A stretch of 64,000 nt of DNA from Haladaptatus halobius (GCF_020618475.1 NZ_CP085336.1:992001-1056000); one strand, 5' to 3'. Shown: positions 8,779 through 18,595, counted from the first letter of the stretch. Program-made: numbers and translations. The notes: generated from the letters alone by a model not told the origin.

Positions 8779-9581
8779 GCGTGAGCACTTTGAGAGCGGT
8801 CATCAAAAACATTCTGTGAGAATATGGGAAACAAGAGATTTGCATCTGACTTCTGAATCGGAAATTCAGCATTCTCGGCTAACGGAGCACATGCTAATCG
8901 GTTTAACCGGAAATACTAGGTGATATCCACTGCCGCTAATACTCTCAACCGGCAGTAAACCGTCTCAAATCGATAGAATCGAGAAAATCATCTCACTGCC
9001 GTCGCACGTTCTACATCGGTTATAGAACCAATCAGTCATCAGGAAACGAGCCGAAATCACAGCAACCAGACTGATTTTTGCCCGATTGTTCGGAACAGCC
9101 GAATCCGATCGTCGAATGTAACGACGTTTAGCGCCCTTATTCGACATCGAACACCTATCGATAGCGCGGATGAACCCGGTCAAAAATACTCCTTGCCAAG
9201 CTGTTGCACTGATTTGAGCACTTGTCCCTCTGTTCGTCGCCGGTCGATATGCCGACTCCCGTTTCCATCCACCCCGTCAGTCTTGATTGGCGTTTGTGTG
9301 ATCGAGTTCATCAATCGGTCATACGTAAGGATCGCCGTTGTGTCCTCATTCAGTCCGATAATCAGCTTGAATACTCTCGTTAGCGCCTACATTGTTCGGA
9401 AACGTATGAGTGAGAGAATGGGAGAGGACCGATAACGTCAGTAGGAGAAGTCGTTAGTTGAATGCAGGCATGCGAAAAGCAGGGTCGTTTTTTCGTCACG
9501 CTTCTCGACAGGCCAACAAAACTCCTTTACAAAACCCACTCCAATGGGCAGTAACGAGAGCCGAGCGCTCTATCCAGCACT
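8779..9581. other. 0.8 kb intergenic region, possibly decayed
   Basis: No intact gene. A stretch around 8965-9183 reads in one plus-strand frame as DRIEKIISLPSHVLHRL before a stop and looks faintly protein-like, perhaps a transposase or nuclease remnant, but I cannot assign it. The last 100 bases should hold the promoter of the proteasome gene. No repeat or hairpin of note was seen. Confidence 0.4.
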
Positions 9582-10316
9582 ATGCAAGATCAAAATCAAC
9601 AACAAGCATACGATCGAGGAACGTCAATTTTCTCACCGGACGGCCGACTCTATCAAGTTGAATATGCTCGCGAAGCTGTCAAACGGGGCAGTGCCAGTAT
9701 CGGAATTCAGACGAATGATGGTGTAGTACTCGCAGCCGAAATCAATATCCGATCATCGCTAATGGAACCTTCGTCGATCGAAAAGCTCCATAAGACCGAC
9801 AAGCACATTGGGGTTGCATCTGCGGGCCATGCTGCTGACGTTCGCAAACTGGTAGACAAAGCACGTCAGCATGCACAAGTTGAGCAATGGCGCTATGATC
9901 AGCCAATTGATGTCGAGACGCTCACCACTGCAGTCTGTGATGATATTCAAGAACATACACAGAAAGGTGGCACACGGCCATTTGGTGTCGGTCTTCTTAT
10001 TGGTGGAATCCACGAGGGCGACCCGCGACTATTCGAAGTCACTCCGGCAGGGACAGCGTCCGAATGGAGGGCAACTGCAATTGGAGTGAATAGTAATGAA
10101 TTACAAGCCGCTCTCGAAGAGCAATATAGGGCCGATCTATCGCTTGATGATGGCATTCGGGCAGTTCTTCGGGCTCTTGAAAATGTGACCGATGATGAGC
10201 TGTTAGCAACGGACATTAGTGTTGCAACTATCGATACTGATTCAAACCGGTACGAGATAGTAAATGAGGAAACGGTTGCAGAACATCTGAGTGGCGTTTC
10301 AACGTCTGATGAGTAA
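9582..10316 (+). CDS. psmA: Proteasome subunit alpha, divergent paralogue
   Basis: 244 residues. The archaeal alpha-subunit signature is clear at the N-terminus: YDRGTSIFSPDGRLYQVEYA, then EAVKRGSASIGIQTNDGVVL. Alpha subunits form the outer rings of the 20S proteasome, gate the pore and dock the PAN/Cdc48-type ATPases. The body differs from the main haloarchaeal PsmA at many normally conserved places, for example AAEINIRSSLMEPSSIEKLH in place of the usual KRI(R/T) segment. I infer a second, accessory alpha subunit. No beta subunit or ATPase is nearby. Haloarchaea are known to carry two alpha proteins with distinct roles. Confidence 0.9.
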   Translation: MQDQNQQQAYDRGTSIFSPDGRLYQVEYAREAVKRGSASIGIQTNDGVVLAAEINIRSSLMEPSSIEKLHKTDKHIGVASAGHAADVRKLVDKARQHAQVEQWRYDQPIDVETLTTAVCDDIQEHTQKGGTRPFGVGLLIGGIHEGDPRLFEVTPAGTASEWRATAIGVNSNELQAALEEQYRADLSLDDGIRAVLRALENVTDDELLATDISVATIDTDSNRYEIVNEETVAEHLSGVSTSDE

Positions 10317-10552
10317 ACACAAGTAGTAGACATTCTGGAGATACAATACTCTCTCAAGGCTTCTACCACTGGTTTCGGACACCACGTAATAGGAGCTTCT
10401 TGAGGATTGGTTATGGCTAGTATGGGATACTAACCAGGGTACACGCTCTCTATCCGACGCAGGAGCGACGATAAAGACTCACGCAGAAAGCAATAACCGG
10501 TGAGAATCTTTCTCGTATCTATTCCTTGTCGCGAGAACTACTTAAACGAGAG

Positions 10553-10801
10553 TCAGTGCCAGTTGCCGTCCTTGACACGGAACGACCCACTGCACTGACT
10601 ACAGCTGTACTGCTCCGGGTTGCGAACCGTTTTCGAGCGTCGATAGTGTGCAATCCGACCACCACAGCCCTCGCACACGAGCCACCGCTTTGGTGTAGTG
10701 AAGCGTTCGCAGTGTTGCGAGCTGTCGAGGCGGTCTGTCCAGCGGGTAAACGTTGCTCCGTGATCGGCCTCACCAAACTCGTGATACTGCCATGCGTGAA
10801 T
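10553..10801 (-). pseudogene. SprT-like metallopeptidase, C-terminal fragment
   Basis: Reading backwards from 10801: IHAWQYHEFGEADHGATF, then WTDRLDSSQHCERFTTPKRW, then a zinc ribbon (CEGCGGRIAHYRR...YSCSQCSGSF) and stop. This is the C-terminal half of a SprT-family protein. Upstream the frame no longer matches: only the final I-H of the expected HExxH active site remains. No intact start exists, so the gene is 5'-truncated. About 200 bases upstream (10800-11020) are unassigned. Confidence 0.7.
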
Positions 10802-11140
10802 CCTTCTGATTCGCGGAGGCGCCGCGGCCCTTGAGGATCGAAAATGGGTAGAGCATCGTTGCCTTCGATCCTATGCTCCCGGAAATCCACTACATGCGGC
10901 CACCGGTTTCGACGAGGGCGCACTTGGTGTTCAGGTTGTAGGGGTGGTGTTAAGAAATTTTTAACAATAATATTAAATTTAGAAATAAAGTCGACGGACG
11001 CGCTTTGCTTTAGCATAGAATTTCACATAATCTGGCAGGTCAATCGGTGGAATCATAGATACTAAATTACTGTCGATGAGTATCGCGATTATGCCCGTTA
11101 GAAACTGTATCAGTATAAAACGAACGAAAAGGATATAGGA

Positions 11141-11326
11141 TTAACAACTGCCGAGATTTCGGAACTCGCCCTGATCGCACTTTGAACAATTGGATGGTTT
11201 CGAAATAAAGGTGGTACCGCATTCTTCACATTCAAAAATATCACCGGTCGCCTGTATCTGCTGTTCCGTCTGTTGAGGCGGTTTTCCTGAACTAAAGGTG
11301 TCGCGTAACCGATGTAGTATTCCCAT
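11141..11326 (-). CDS. Small zinc-ribbon protein
   Basis: 61 residues: a basic N-terminal helix (MGILHRLRDTFSSG) followed by a four-cysteine ribbon, FECEECGTTF and SNCSKCDQGEF, and a C-terminal Cys. The layout is the same as that of the 56-residue protein at 22678 (helix, then C-x-x-C twice). Such proteins are widespread in haloarchaea and their function is unknown; protein or nucleic-acid contacts are plausible. It is isolated, without an operon partner. Confidence 0.7.
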   Translation of the reverse strand: MGILHRLRDTFSSGKPPQQTEQQIQATGDIFECEECGTTFISKPSNCSKCDQGEFRNLGSC

Positions 11327-11422
11327 AGCTATGCATAGACACAGGCTCTACGTACATATGTTTTGTCATCAAAACGGTATATTAATTTTCATGTCTAATA
11401 AATAGTACGCATTTACACGAAA

Positions 11423-11882
11423 TCACCTCGGCAGTTTCTGTGGTCTCGTTTTCACGTACTCCCCACATGGGGTACCGCTGAAACCCTCATAGTCGCACTC
11501 CTCAGGTTCGTCATTATTCATCCTCCAAGGAGAATGTCTCAAGCGTCCCGTCGTTAGTTGCGTTTTCAAAAGCGGCCATGTGCTTACAGAACACGTTTCG
11601 GTGGACGTGATGCGGTCTCATGCAAGTCATTAGCTCGTAGGTCACGTCGTCGATGGAGACGGTGTACTAGTGGTCTGCGGGCGTCTCGTGGCTCTCGTTG
11701 GTGACGTCGATGAGGCCAGAGACTTGGATGTCGAAGGAGAAATGTTCCCACTGAGAACGCTTTGAGCCCCAATCAATCGCTCCAACCGGCAGATCAAGGA
11801 AGTGCTCAGCAACGACGGTCGCCGTGTGTGTTCGCGCTCGGTTGACAATACTCTTGGCGTCTTCAGTGTCCCTGTTACGCAC
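11423..11882 (-). pseudogene. SWIM zinc-finger protein, broken (copy 1)
   Basis: From ATG 11882 the frame reads MRNRDTEDAKSIVNR, continues through WEHFSFDIQVSGLIDVTNES and meets TAG at 11667-11669, where the sister copy at 28919 has Gln (CAG). It then resumes as YTVSIDDVTYELM, HRNVFCKHMAAFE. The SWIM C-x-C is damaged (TCMRPHH against ACTCPHH), and a frameshift near 11515 separates the acidic Cys tail (NDEPEECDYEGFSGTPCGEY). SWIM domains bind zinc and DNA or protein. This copy is dead. Confidence 0.75.
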
Positions 11883-11900
11883 TCGGTCAAGCGGTCAAGC

Positions 11901-12287
11901 TTACTGCCAGAGTGCGGTATCCGTATAGTTTACAAACCGAGTGATACAGCCGTCATGCATCTCGTAGACGTGTGCGAAGGGACTTTCGATCTGCTTGCCT
12001 GCTTCTGTCGTGGTACGGAACGTTCCGAGGGTGACAATCAATTCACCACCGTCGATGAACCGATCAGGTTCAACACTAAACGTCTCGAATTCTTCCATTG
12101 CCGGCTCAAAGACATTCTCCACTACTGCATCGGGGCTATGATAAGTGCCACCGAAGACAAAGCCCTCTGGTTCGATCCACTCGATATCATCAGCCATCAA
12201 AACCAAGATAGTGTCAATATCGCCCTCGTTAAACGATTCGTACACCGTCTGCGCGATTTCGACATTGCTCTGTTGTTCTGCGGTCAT
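11901..12287 (-). CDS. SnoaL/NTF2-like fold protein
   Basis: 128 residues with the typical cone-fold signature: VEIAQTVYESFNEGDIDTIL, then DDIEWIEPEGFVFGGTYHSP near residue 45, and a C-terminal FAHVYEMHDGCITRFVNYTD. Proteins of this type include ketosteroid-isomerase-like enzymes and small-molecule binders; no catalytic residues can be assigned safely. The length is normal for the family, and it stands alone between pseudogenes. Confidence 0.82.
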   Translation of the reverse strand: MTAEQQSNVEIAQTVYESFNEGDIDTILVLMADDIEWIEPEGFVFGGTYHSPDAVVENVFEPAMEEFETFSVEPDRFIDGGELIVTLGTFRTTTEAGKQIESPFAHVYEMHDGCITRFVNYTDTALWQ

Positions 12288-12437
12288 TATTCCCCACCAT
12301 CACGACTGAACGACTCGCGAATCGATATAGTTCACGGCTATTGGCTGTCTCGACCAGAGAAACCTTCTTGCGCATTTCCAGCAGGGGACGTCCTTGTCGT
12401 TGACCGTCTCATGTGCAGTGATCTCTGAACATGATCC

Positions 12438-12566
12438 GTGGCAGACAATGAATCGATATTAGGCACGTGCCCGTTCTGCCGGGCAGCGGTTCCAGTCAGC
12501 AGCCTCCATCTTGAGTACAAGGGGCAGACAGAGCACACGATATATGTTGAGGATGTCCCCGAATGA
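12438..12566 (+). pseudogene. Small zinc-finger protein, probably 3'-damaged
   Basis: GTG at 12438 opens 42 residues: ADNESILGTCPFCRAAVPVS, SLHLEYKG, then TIYVEDVPE and stop. The pattern LG-x-CP-x-C, then LEY, is that of small haloarchaeal zinc proteins which continue with a second CP-x-C. The DNA just before the stop (GAGGATGTCCCCGAATGAG) suggests the second CPxC was lost by a shift. Assignment is by pattern only. Confidence 0.4.
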
Positions 12567-12614
12567 GTAGGCGCCCTGCATTCAGCACGCCCTCGTCAAA
12601 CTATCATCAGTTGA

Positions 12615-13078
12615 GAATTTCAACAGAGCCGGCGCAGTGAAAATGGCCAACCGATCACCGAACTGTATGAAAATGATCAGAATGTTTTCGGTGATTCAAT
12701 CACGTACGATCACGACTAATTACGGGTTTCTGGCCCAGAACAGCTAGTAAATCTCGGTGACTCATCCGATCTCGAATTCTTGGATTCTAATGCTGTAAAG
12801 TTGTTCTTACCAGAACCATTTCCACGCTCTAGAGTGGGCTGATACCATCATCAGTACTTACAGAGCCAGTTGGTGGCTAGGGTGGTGACATAGCTGGTGC
12901 AAGCGCGTCATCCGTCGCGGCAAATGTAATAGAACCGATCGTTTCGTTCCCAACTGAGAGATTTGTGACCGTATTGTTTGGTGAATTTGACCTTCGGGCG
13001 AGATATATCATCAAATTTCTTGATCGATACCAGAACGGTGTGCGATATCCGATCGACGTGACTACGTATCTCCCGTGA
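12615..13078 (+). pseudogene. Decayed gene of unknown family
   Basis: Two protein-like blocks in different frames: QPITELYENDQNVFGDSITY, stop, then SGPEQLVNLGDSSDLEFLDS, KLFLPEPFPR; and after a shift near 12840, IAGASASSVAANVIEPIVSF, TVLFGEFDLRARYIIKFLDR and IDVTTYLP with a stop at 13076. At least two in-frame stops and one frameshift break it. Codon choice and composition are those of a real haloarchaeal gene. I do not recognise the product. Confidence 0.5.
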
Positions 13079-13150
13079 TGACTTGTGTGACAGACCCTTC
13101 CGAACCGTGGTTAGTCTAGTCTTCCCCCGTCTTATCAGCTGACGACTACG

Positions 13151-13312
13151 ATGACAGACGAGAGAGAGCGCGATCCTCGCGGCCAGTATGCAGAGGAAAC
13201 GACTGATGAGGAAATTCTCTCGGCGATACGTGAGTCAGAGCTTCCTGCTGTGACTGCTCGGTGAGTAGCAGATACGCTTGGGATTGAACGACCCTCTGCT
13301 CATCGACGGCTT
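13151..13312 (+). pseudogene. Short winged-helix protein, broken (copy 1)
   Basis: ATG 13151 opens MTDERERDPRGQYAEET, then ILSAIRESELPAVTAR, then TGA at 13262-13264, then VADTLGIERPSAHRRL. The copy at 22898 reads AVTARWVADTLGIERPSAHR, so the stop replaces Trp (TGG to TGA). Homology ends after HRRL. It was probably a helix-turn-helix regulator of about 70 residues. A PIN-domain remnant follows directly. Confidence 0.7.
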
Positions 13313-13458
13313 GGGATGTGGTATATCGCAATGGCCGACTGTCGACCCCGCCACCGGAGAGAGGTTAAGATACTTACATCCCCGTACCTTCTCCTATACT
13401 CGTGAGACGGTGCTCTTCGACGCGCTCCACAGTGAACCTCCTGCCAGTGGGAAAGCAG

Positions 13459-13620
13459 ACGTATGATACGGCGTGTGAGCAGTTCGAGTGGTTTGACGAT
13501 CAGCATATTTCGTTTGTGGATCAGACGAGTGCAGTGCTTGCTCGCAAGCACGAGATAAGCATGTATTTGTCTTTGACAGCGGAACGCTACAATATCAGAT
13601 TGTGGATCTTCACAGTTCCA
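13459..13620 (+). pseudogene. PIN-domain (VapC-like) remnant
   Basis: TYDTACEQFEWFDDQHISFV, DQTSAVLARKHEIS matches the C-terminal half of VapC-type PIN ribonucleases, where S-F-V-D carries a catalytic Asp. After HEIS the frame shifts, and the expected HVFVFDSGTLQ continues one base over. No start or N-terminal Asp is preserved. It lies next to a broken helix-turn-helix gene, like the regulator/PIN pair at 21.6-22.5 kb. Confidence 0.5.
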
Positions 13621-13867
13621 CAGTAACTCCAACTTCTACTGTCAAAGCTTCCACCACCGCCAGCTGACGGTGATTACGATTGCAGTAGTATCGACACACA
13701 AGCACAGGCCGTTTTTGATGGAATGACAGAAAATCCACATCAGCTCGATGTTGACGATGACAGCATAGCTAGTGAGTCGACCTAAATGAAGTAAAACTAT
13801 GTTATAATTAGAGACGATCGTTGCCGCATTGTCACATTTTATCACGCGTTATTATGTAACCTAATTT

Positions 13868-15190
13868 ATGGTGAAAATTGCGTTCATTGGTGCTGGTAGT
13901 ATCGTCTTTGCCCGAAATCTCATGGGTGACATTCTCTCATTTCCTGAATTGCAAGGGAGTAGACTATCACTGATGGATATCGATTCGGAGCGGCTCAACC
14001 GAAGCGCTTCTGCAGCCGATGCAATGCTTGCGGAGAACAATGTCGAAGCGACGATCGAAACAACCACGGATCGTCGAACGGCACTCGACGATGCCGATTA
14101 TGTCCTTAACATGATTCACGTTGGAGGAAGGGAACCTTTCAAAAACGAGATTCGAATCCCGCAACAGTATGGTGTCAATCAGGCTGTTGGGGACACCCTC
14201 GGCCCTGGTGGTGTATTCCGAATGCTCCGTACCGTTCCGGTGATGCTTGATCTCGCGCACGACATGGAAGAACTGTGTCCCGACGCTCTCCTTCTCAATT
14301 ATACTAATCCGATGGCGATGCTATGCTGGGCAATTGATGAAGCAACCGAGATCGATATCATTGGACTTTGTCACAGCGTCCAGCACACTGCCGAGGCCGT
14401 CTCAAACTACGCCTCCGTTCCTACAGATGAACTGGAGTATTGGGTTGCTGGCATAAACCACATGGCGTGGTTTTTAGTAGCCGAACACGACGGAGAAAGC
14501 ATCTATCCTGACCTCTTTGATGCAATTGAGAACCCGGACATATACAGTCGTGATAACGTACGGTTCGAAATACTCCGGCACTTCGAAGCCTTTGTTACCG
14601 AATCGAGCAATCATATGAGCGAGTACGTCCCCTACTTCCGTACTGAAGAAGAGACGATTGAGAGATTCATCGTTGAAGAGAATCACGATGATTACTTCGT
14701 AGATTGGATGCCGACAGGACGGTACTTCGAGCACTGGTGTTCCTACCAGCAGGAAGACGCCGAAATAGACGCGTCTGAGATCGATCCTGAGATAAAACGC
14801 TCGGAAGAGTACGGCTCACGGGTGATTCATTCGATGGAGACTGGACAACCTCGTCGATTGAATATCAACGTTCGCAACGATACAGGTTCGATTTCGAATT
14901 TAGCGACTGACGCCTGTGTTGAGGTCCCCTGTTTAGTCGACGATCAAGGGGTACATCCATGTGCAGTCGGTGAGCTCCCGCCGCAATTGGCAGCACTTGA
15001 TCGCACCAATATTGACGTGCAACGGCTTGCAGTGAAAGCCGCACTCGACCACGATCAAGAGGCGTTGCGGCAAGCGATCAAACTCGACCCGCTCACTGCG
15101 GCCGCGTGCACGCTCGATGAAATCGATGCCATGGTGAGTGACCTACTCGAAGCGAATGCTGCCTACCTTCCTGACAAATTGCTCGGCTGA
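13868..15190 (+). CDS. GH4 family alpha-glycosidase (MelA/AglA-like), copy 1
   Basis: 440 residues, full length for glycoside hydrolase family 4. The NAD-binding Rossmann start is KIAFIGAGSIVFARNL. The Mn/NAD-dependent site is marked by LLNYTNPMAM, GLCHSVQ (metal Cys) and GINHMAWF (metal His), followed by HMSEYVPYFR. Family members cleave alpha-galactosides, alpha-glucosides or 6-phospho derivatives by a redox mechanism in the cytoplasm. It lies upstream of, and convergent with, the ABC sugar transporter genes. Its C-terminal 70 residues are almost identical to those of copy 2, while the rest is clearly more divergent. Confidence 0.92.
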   Translation: MVKIAFIGAGSIVFARNLMGDILSFPELQGSRLSLMDIDSERLNRSASAADAMLAENNVEATIETTTDRRTALDDADYVLNMIHVGGREPFKNEIRIPQQYGVNQAVGDTLGPGGVFRMLRTVPVMLDLAHDMEELCPDALLLNYTNPMAMLCWAIDEATEIDIIGLCHSVQHTAEAVSNYASVPTDELEYWVAGINHMAWFLVAEHDGESIYPDLFDAIENPDIYSRDNVRFEILRHFEAFVTESSNHMSEYVPYFRTEEETIERFIVEENHDDYFVDWMPTGRYFEHWCSYQQEDAEIDASEIDPEIKRSEEYGSRVIHSMETGQPRRLNINVRNDTGSISNLATDACVEVPCLVDDQGVHPCAVGELPPQLAALDRTNIDVQRLAVKAALDHDQEALRQAIKLDPLTAAACTLDEIDAMVSDLLEANAAYLPDKLLG

Positions 15191-15322
15191 AACGTTCTCT
15201 GTGGCTCTACGAACTCTTCAATCGATTGGAGCGATAGAAGTAATCATGTAAAGATAACTCAATCGTCATTGCACATCGAGCCGGAGAATCAGAACGGATT
15301 TTGAGACGTTTCAGAGAATCAA

Positions 15323-16219
15323 TCACATTCCCTTCAGACCACCGCTGGCAAGCCCCTCGACCAATCGGTTCTGAATGAGGGCAAAGAGAACGACAACCGG
15401 AATCATTGTCAAAAACGCTGCTGTGAGGACAAGTCCCCAGTTGACTTGATTCTGTGATTGGAATAGTTGAAGTCCAAAGGGAAGTGTCCGAGTTACAGCA
15501 GTCTGTGAGAGAACCGAGATGGCAAGGTAATCGTTCCACGAGAGCACGAATGTGTAGAATCCTGCCACCGTGATTCCCGGCAGTGACAACGGGAGCATGA
15601 TTCGAGTGAGAATATCGATTTGCGAACAGCCATCCATCTTACCAGCATCTGCTAGGGAATCAGGGATATTATCGAAGTACCCTTTGAGAAGCCACACTGC
15701 AAATGGAAGTGCGAAAGCTGTGTGGGCGAGAACGATACCAAGATAGGTATTGACGAGACCGAGGCTGAACATGACAAGGAAAAATGGAATCAACACCAGT
15801 ACCCATGGCAGCATCTGTGTGGCGAGATAGCCCAACAGGAGTACGTTCCGCCCGGGGAATTCGAACTTACTCAATGCGTAGGCTGCAAGGACACCCAAGA
15901 TCAGCGTCAAGCCAGTTGTACTCGTAGCCACGATGATCGAGTTGATCGCATACCGCTGGAACTCTCCACGGGTGAGAACCGTCATGTAATTTTGTAGCGT
16001 GAACTCTCCGAGTGACGGGAGCAGCTGACTAGAGTACATGACGGATTGTTCCGAGACTGTTGCGATAATGAGGTTGAAAATTGGTAAGAGGAGGAACCCA
16101 AAATAGAGAGCGAGCGCAACGTAAATCACGATACCAACACGTAGGCTCACCTCTTCGCCAAGCCACTCGTCAAACCGTTGAACGAGGTTGGTTGGTTCAC
16201 TATCGGTCTCTACTGCCAT
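15323..16219 (-). CDS. Sugar ABC transporter permease, MalG-type
   Basis: 298 residues from ATG 16219, which has GGAGGT six bases upstream; an in-frame TTG at 16285 would overlap the preceding gene. About six membrane helices. The EAA loop typical of MBD permeases is visible as DSLADAGKMDGCSQIDILTR, followed by LPLSLPGI. The C-terminus ends LVEGLASGGLKG, characteristic of MalG-like subunits. It pairs with the MalF-type permease and binding protein immediately upstream. No ATPase is encoded here, so a shared MsmX/MalK-type ATPase elsewhere is likely. Confidence 0.92.
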   Translation of the reverse strand: MAVETDSEPTNLVQRFDEWLGEEVSLRVGIVIYVALALYFGFLLLPIFNLIIATVSEQSVMYSSQLLPSLGEFTLQNYMTVLTRGEFQRYAINSIIVATSTTGLTLILGVLAAYALSKFEFPGRNVLLLGYLATQMLPWVLVLIPFFLVMFSLGLVNTYLGIVLAHTAFALPFAVWLLKGYFDNIPDSLADAGKMDGCSQIDILTRIMLPLSLPGITVAGFYTFVLSWNDYLAISVLSQTAVTRTLPFGLQLFQSQNQVNWGLVLTAAFLTMIPVVVLFALIQNRLVEGLASGGLKGM

Positions 16220-16253
16220 GTCTGTACCTCCATTCGTATCGCTGTCTGAATCA

Positions 16254-17165
16254 TCAGTCGATTTCCTCCAATTTGACGTAGACAACCGTGAAAAACATCA
16301 ATAGAATCAACATTACGAGTCCGATGCTGGCGGCATACCCGAGAGTATACTGATTGAACGCGAGTTTGTATACGTACGTGGCCAACACCTCAGTCGTGCC
16401 GAGCGGGCCACCACCCGTCGAAAGAAAGACGATATCGAAATTATTGAGCGTGAAGATAACATGCAGAATGATCATGATCATCGACACGTACGAAATATTT
16501 GGCAGGGTAATGTAACGGAACTGCTGGAGTTTACTGGCACCGTCCATTGCGGCCGCTTCGTAGTAGGATTCAGGGATCGATTGCATACTTGCCATCAAAG
16601 CAATAGCGAAAAACGGCGCGTTTCGCCAGACGTGCATCACCACGATCAGCGGAAACGCCCACGTCGGCGAACCAAACCAATAGGTTGTCGGTAATCCGAG
16701 CGAGCCAAGAATGACATTGAGAAGTCCATAATCCGGCTGAACCAACCACCGGAAGATGATGACCATTACGACTACCGGCAACACCCACGTTACCATCGCG
16801 AAATTCCGGAATATCTTAATCCCTGGCACCTTCTGTTTGAGTACTAATGCCAACCCCAAGCCGAGCAGGTATTCTAGCGAGACTGCAAGAACTGTGAGTA
16901 GAACTGAATTCTTCAGTGCCATCCAGAAATTCGGATCCCCCACCATCTGATAGAAGTTCTGTAAGCCGATGAAGGCTACCTGATTCGGTTGAAGGAGCGA
17001 CATCTCCTGAAATGCCATCATAACTCCTCGGACGGTGGGATAGAGAACGATGAGTGCCAGAACGATAGTGGCTGGGATGACAAACGCGTATCCTAGCCAG
17101 GTCTCTTTAAGTAGACTAGTGAACTCATCGACGTATTTGTTTGTAGTCCGTGTTTCAGTTGCCAT
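16254..17165 (-). CDS. Sugar ABC transporter permease, MalF-type
   Basis: 303 residues with six membrane helices, the family opening AFVIPATIVLALIVLYPTVR, and the EAA loop IPESYYEAAAMDGASKLQQF followed by ITLPNI. The C-terminus (FFTVVYVKLEEID) is normal. It starts one base after the stop of the binding-protein gene and ends 34 bases before the second permease start. The three genes form one transcription unit, convergent with GH4 copy 1 and divergent from GH4 copy 2. Confidence 0.93.
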   Translation of the reverse strand: MATETRTTNKYVDEFTSLLKETWLGYAFVIPATIVLALIVLYPTVRGVMMAFQEMSLLQPNQVAFIGLQNFYQMVGDPNFWMALKNSVLLTVLAVSLEYLLGLGLALVLKQKVPGIKIFRNFAMVTWVLPVVVMVIIFRWLVQPDYGLLNVILGSLGLPTTYWFGSPTWAFPLIVVMHVWRNAPFFAIALMASMQSIPESYYEAAAMDGASKLQQFRYITLPNISYVSMIMIILHVIFTLNNFDIVFLSTGGGPLGTTEVLATYVYKLAFNQYTLGYAASIGLVMLILLMFFTVVYVKLEEID

Positions 17166-17166
17166 C

Positions 17167-18477
17167 TTAGATTTTAGATTCTAAATCCTTAAGCTTGGAA
17201 TGAAGATCTTTTCCGGCTTTCATCGGCTCTTTTCGGCCATAGACAACACTTTGCATTTCGTCGTAGTAAGCGTCCATGACTGGCCCCCACGTGATTTTTG
17301 CCAGTGGTTTGCCTGCCTCCATTGCATCGACAAACGGCTTCCAGGCATCGATTTTGAGTGTAGGTTTAACGTCTTTGTGAACCGGGGTTAAATTATTATC
17401 ACTGGGCATCTGCCGCATAGATTTCGGACTGCAGAACTTTGAGACGATGTCAAATGCCTGATCCTTATTTTTGGAGTGTTTATTCACCATTACGGGTTTT
17501 ACTTCTAAGTATGTGCCAACCTCACCGCCGGTGGCGTACGGTAACTGGGCGACACCAGTGTTCTCCTCAAGAAGTTTGGTTGTTTGACTCTCGTTATTGA
17601 TCTCGGGTCCGGTTGTCCATCCCATCAACCACGTCCCGCATTCGATCATGGCGATGTTCCCATTCAAATAGCCGGGGTCGTTCGCTTGATAACCCTGCCC
17701 CCTATTATCAGGATTACAGAATGGATTGTCGCTCGCCCAGGGTTCGTAGTAGAAGGCTTTGAAAATCTTCCCGAGAGTATCCGGTGTCGCCTGGAGTTTC
17801 CAACTATCACCGTCTGGAGTGTACAGGTTGTCGTGATACTGGAACACGTGAGAGATCCATTCCTGGAATGCGCGAACGCCGCCCTTTTTCGTACAGTTGT
17901 TGAATGGCGTGATGTCTTCATTCTCCTTGATGGTGCGTGCTACCTCATGGAATTCTTTGGCTGTTTTCGGTGGCTTTAGGCCATTTCGCTCGAAAACATC
18001 CTTTCGATAGACAAGGGCGCGGCCGTTCCCGAAATATGGGAGTCCGTACACTTCCCCTTTATACGTCACCGCATTCCAGGCGCCGTCGATATATCCATCA
18101 GAGAAATCCAGGTTTTTGCCCTGCTTCGTAATTGGTTCGATGAGGTCAGCTTTGATGTACTCACTGAGATTCTCAAGAACGCCTTCAATAGCATCTGGCT
18201 TGCCTTGGCGCCCGCCGCTGAGGAATTTCTGACGCATGTCTTCGTAGGTGAAGGGAGACAACGTCACGGATGAGTCGTGGTTCTTCTTCCATTGATTGTT
18301 AAACCACTTCTTCCAGGAATCCCACACTGCATCGTCAAATGGTGACGCCCAGAAAAGCAATTCTCCATTGCTGCCACCGCTGCCTCCTGTCCCGGGAATT
18401 CCACTATTCGCACAGCCAGCAAACGACGCTACTCCTGCAGTAGCGCCGATGCCTTTGATCATCTCACGTCTCTTCAT
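17167..18477 (-). CDS. Extracellular sugar-binding lipoprotein of an ABC transporter
   Basis: 436 residues from ATG 18477 (MKRREMIKGIGATAG), giving a Tat-type signal with twin Arg and a lipobox ending in FAGC; ATG 18519 would add a non-signal leader. The mature protein has the family-1 binding-protein pattern (LLFWASPFDDAVWDSWKKWF near the start, GVYGLPYFGNGRALVYRKDV-type segment in the middle, NKDQAFDIVSKFCSP late). It captures a carbohydrate outside the cell and passes it to the two permeases. The substrate is inferred to be an alpha-glycoside from the flanking GH4 genes. Confidence 0.9.
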   Translation of the reverse strand: MKRREMIKGIGATAGVASFAGCANSGIPGTGGSGGSNGELLFWASPFDDAVWDSWKKWFNNQWKKNHDSSVTLSPFTYEDMRQKFLSGGRQGKPDAIEGVLENLSEYIKADLIEPITKQGKNLDFSDGYIDGAWNAVTYKGEVYGLPYFGNGRALVYRKDVFERNGLKPPKTAKEFHEVARTIKENEDITPFNNCTKKGGVRAFQEWISHVFQYHDNLYTPDGDSWKLQATPDTLGKIFKAFYYEPWASDNPFCNPDNRGQGYQANDPGYLNGNIAMIECGTWLMGWTTGPEINNESQTTKLLEENTGVAQLPYATGGEVGTYLEVKPVMVNKHSKNKDQAFDIVSKFCSPKSMRQMPSDNNLTPVHKDVKPTLKIDAWKPFVDAMEAGKPLAKITWGPVMDAYYDEMQSVVYGRKEPMKAGKDLHSKLKDLESKI

Positions 18478-18595
18478 ATACAGCATTGTGTTGTACTCTG
18501 GCGTGTCGTACTTTGGCATGGTTATCTAAATGACTTATTGGGACATGTGATAAATTTTTCGCAGACTATATGTTAATTGAGCATAAGAATACTCT

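Noticed and set aside
9193..9435. 80-codon plus-strand frame
   Set aside because: Poor haloarchaeal composition, no domain, overlapping the presumed promoter region of the proteasome gene.
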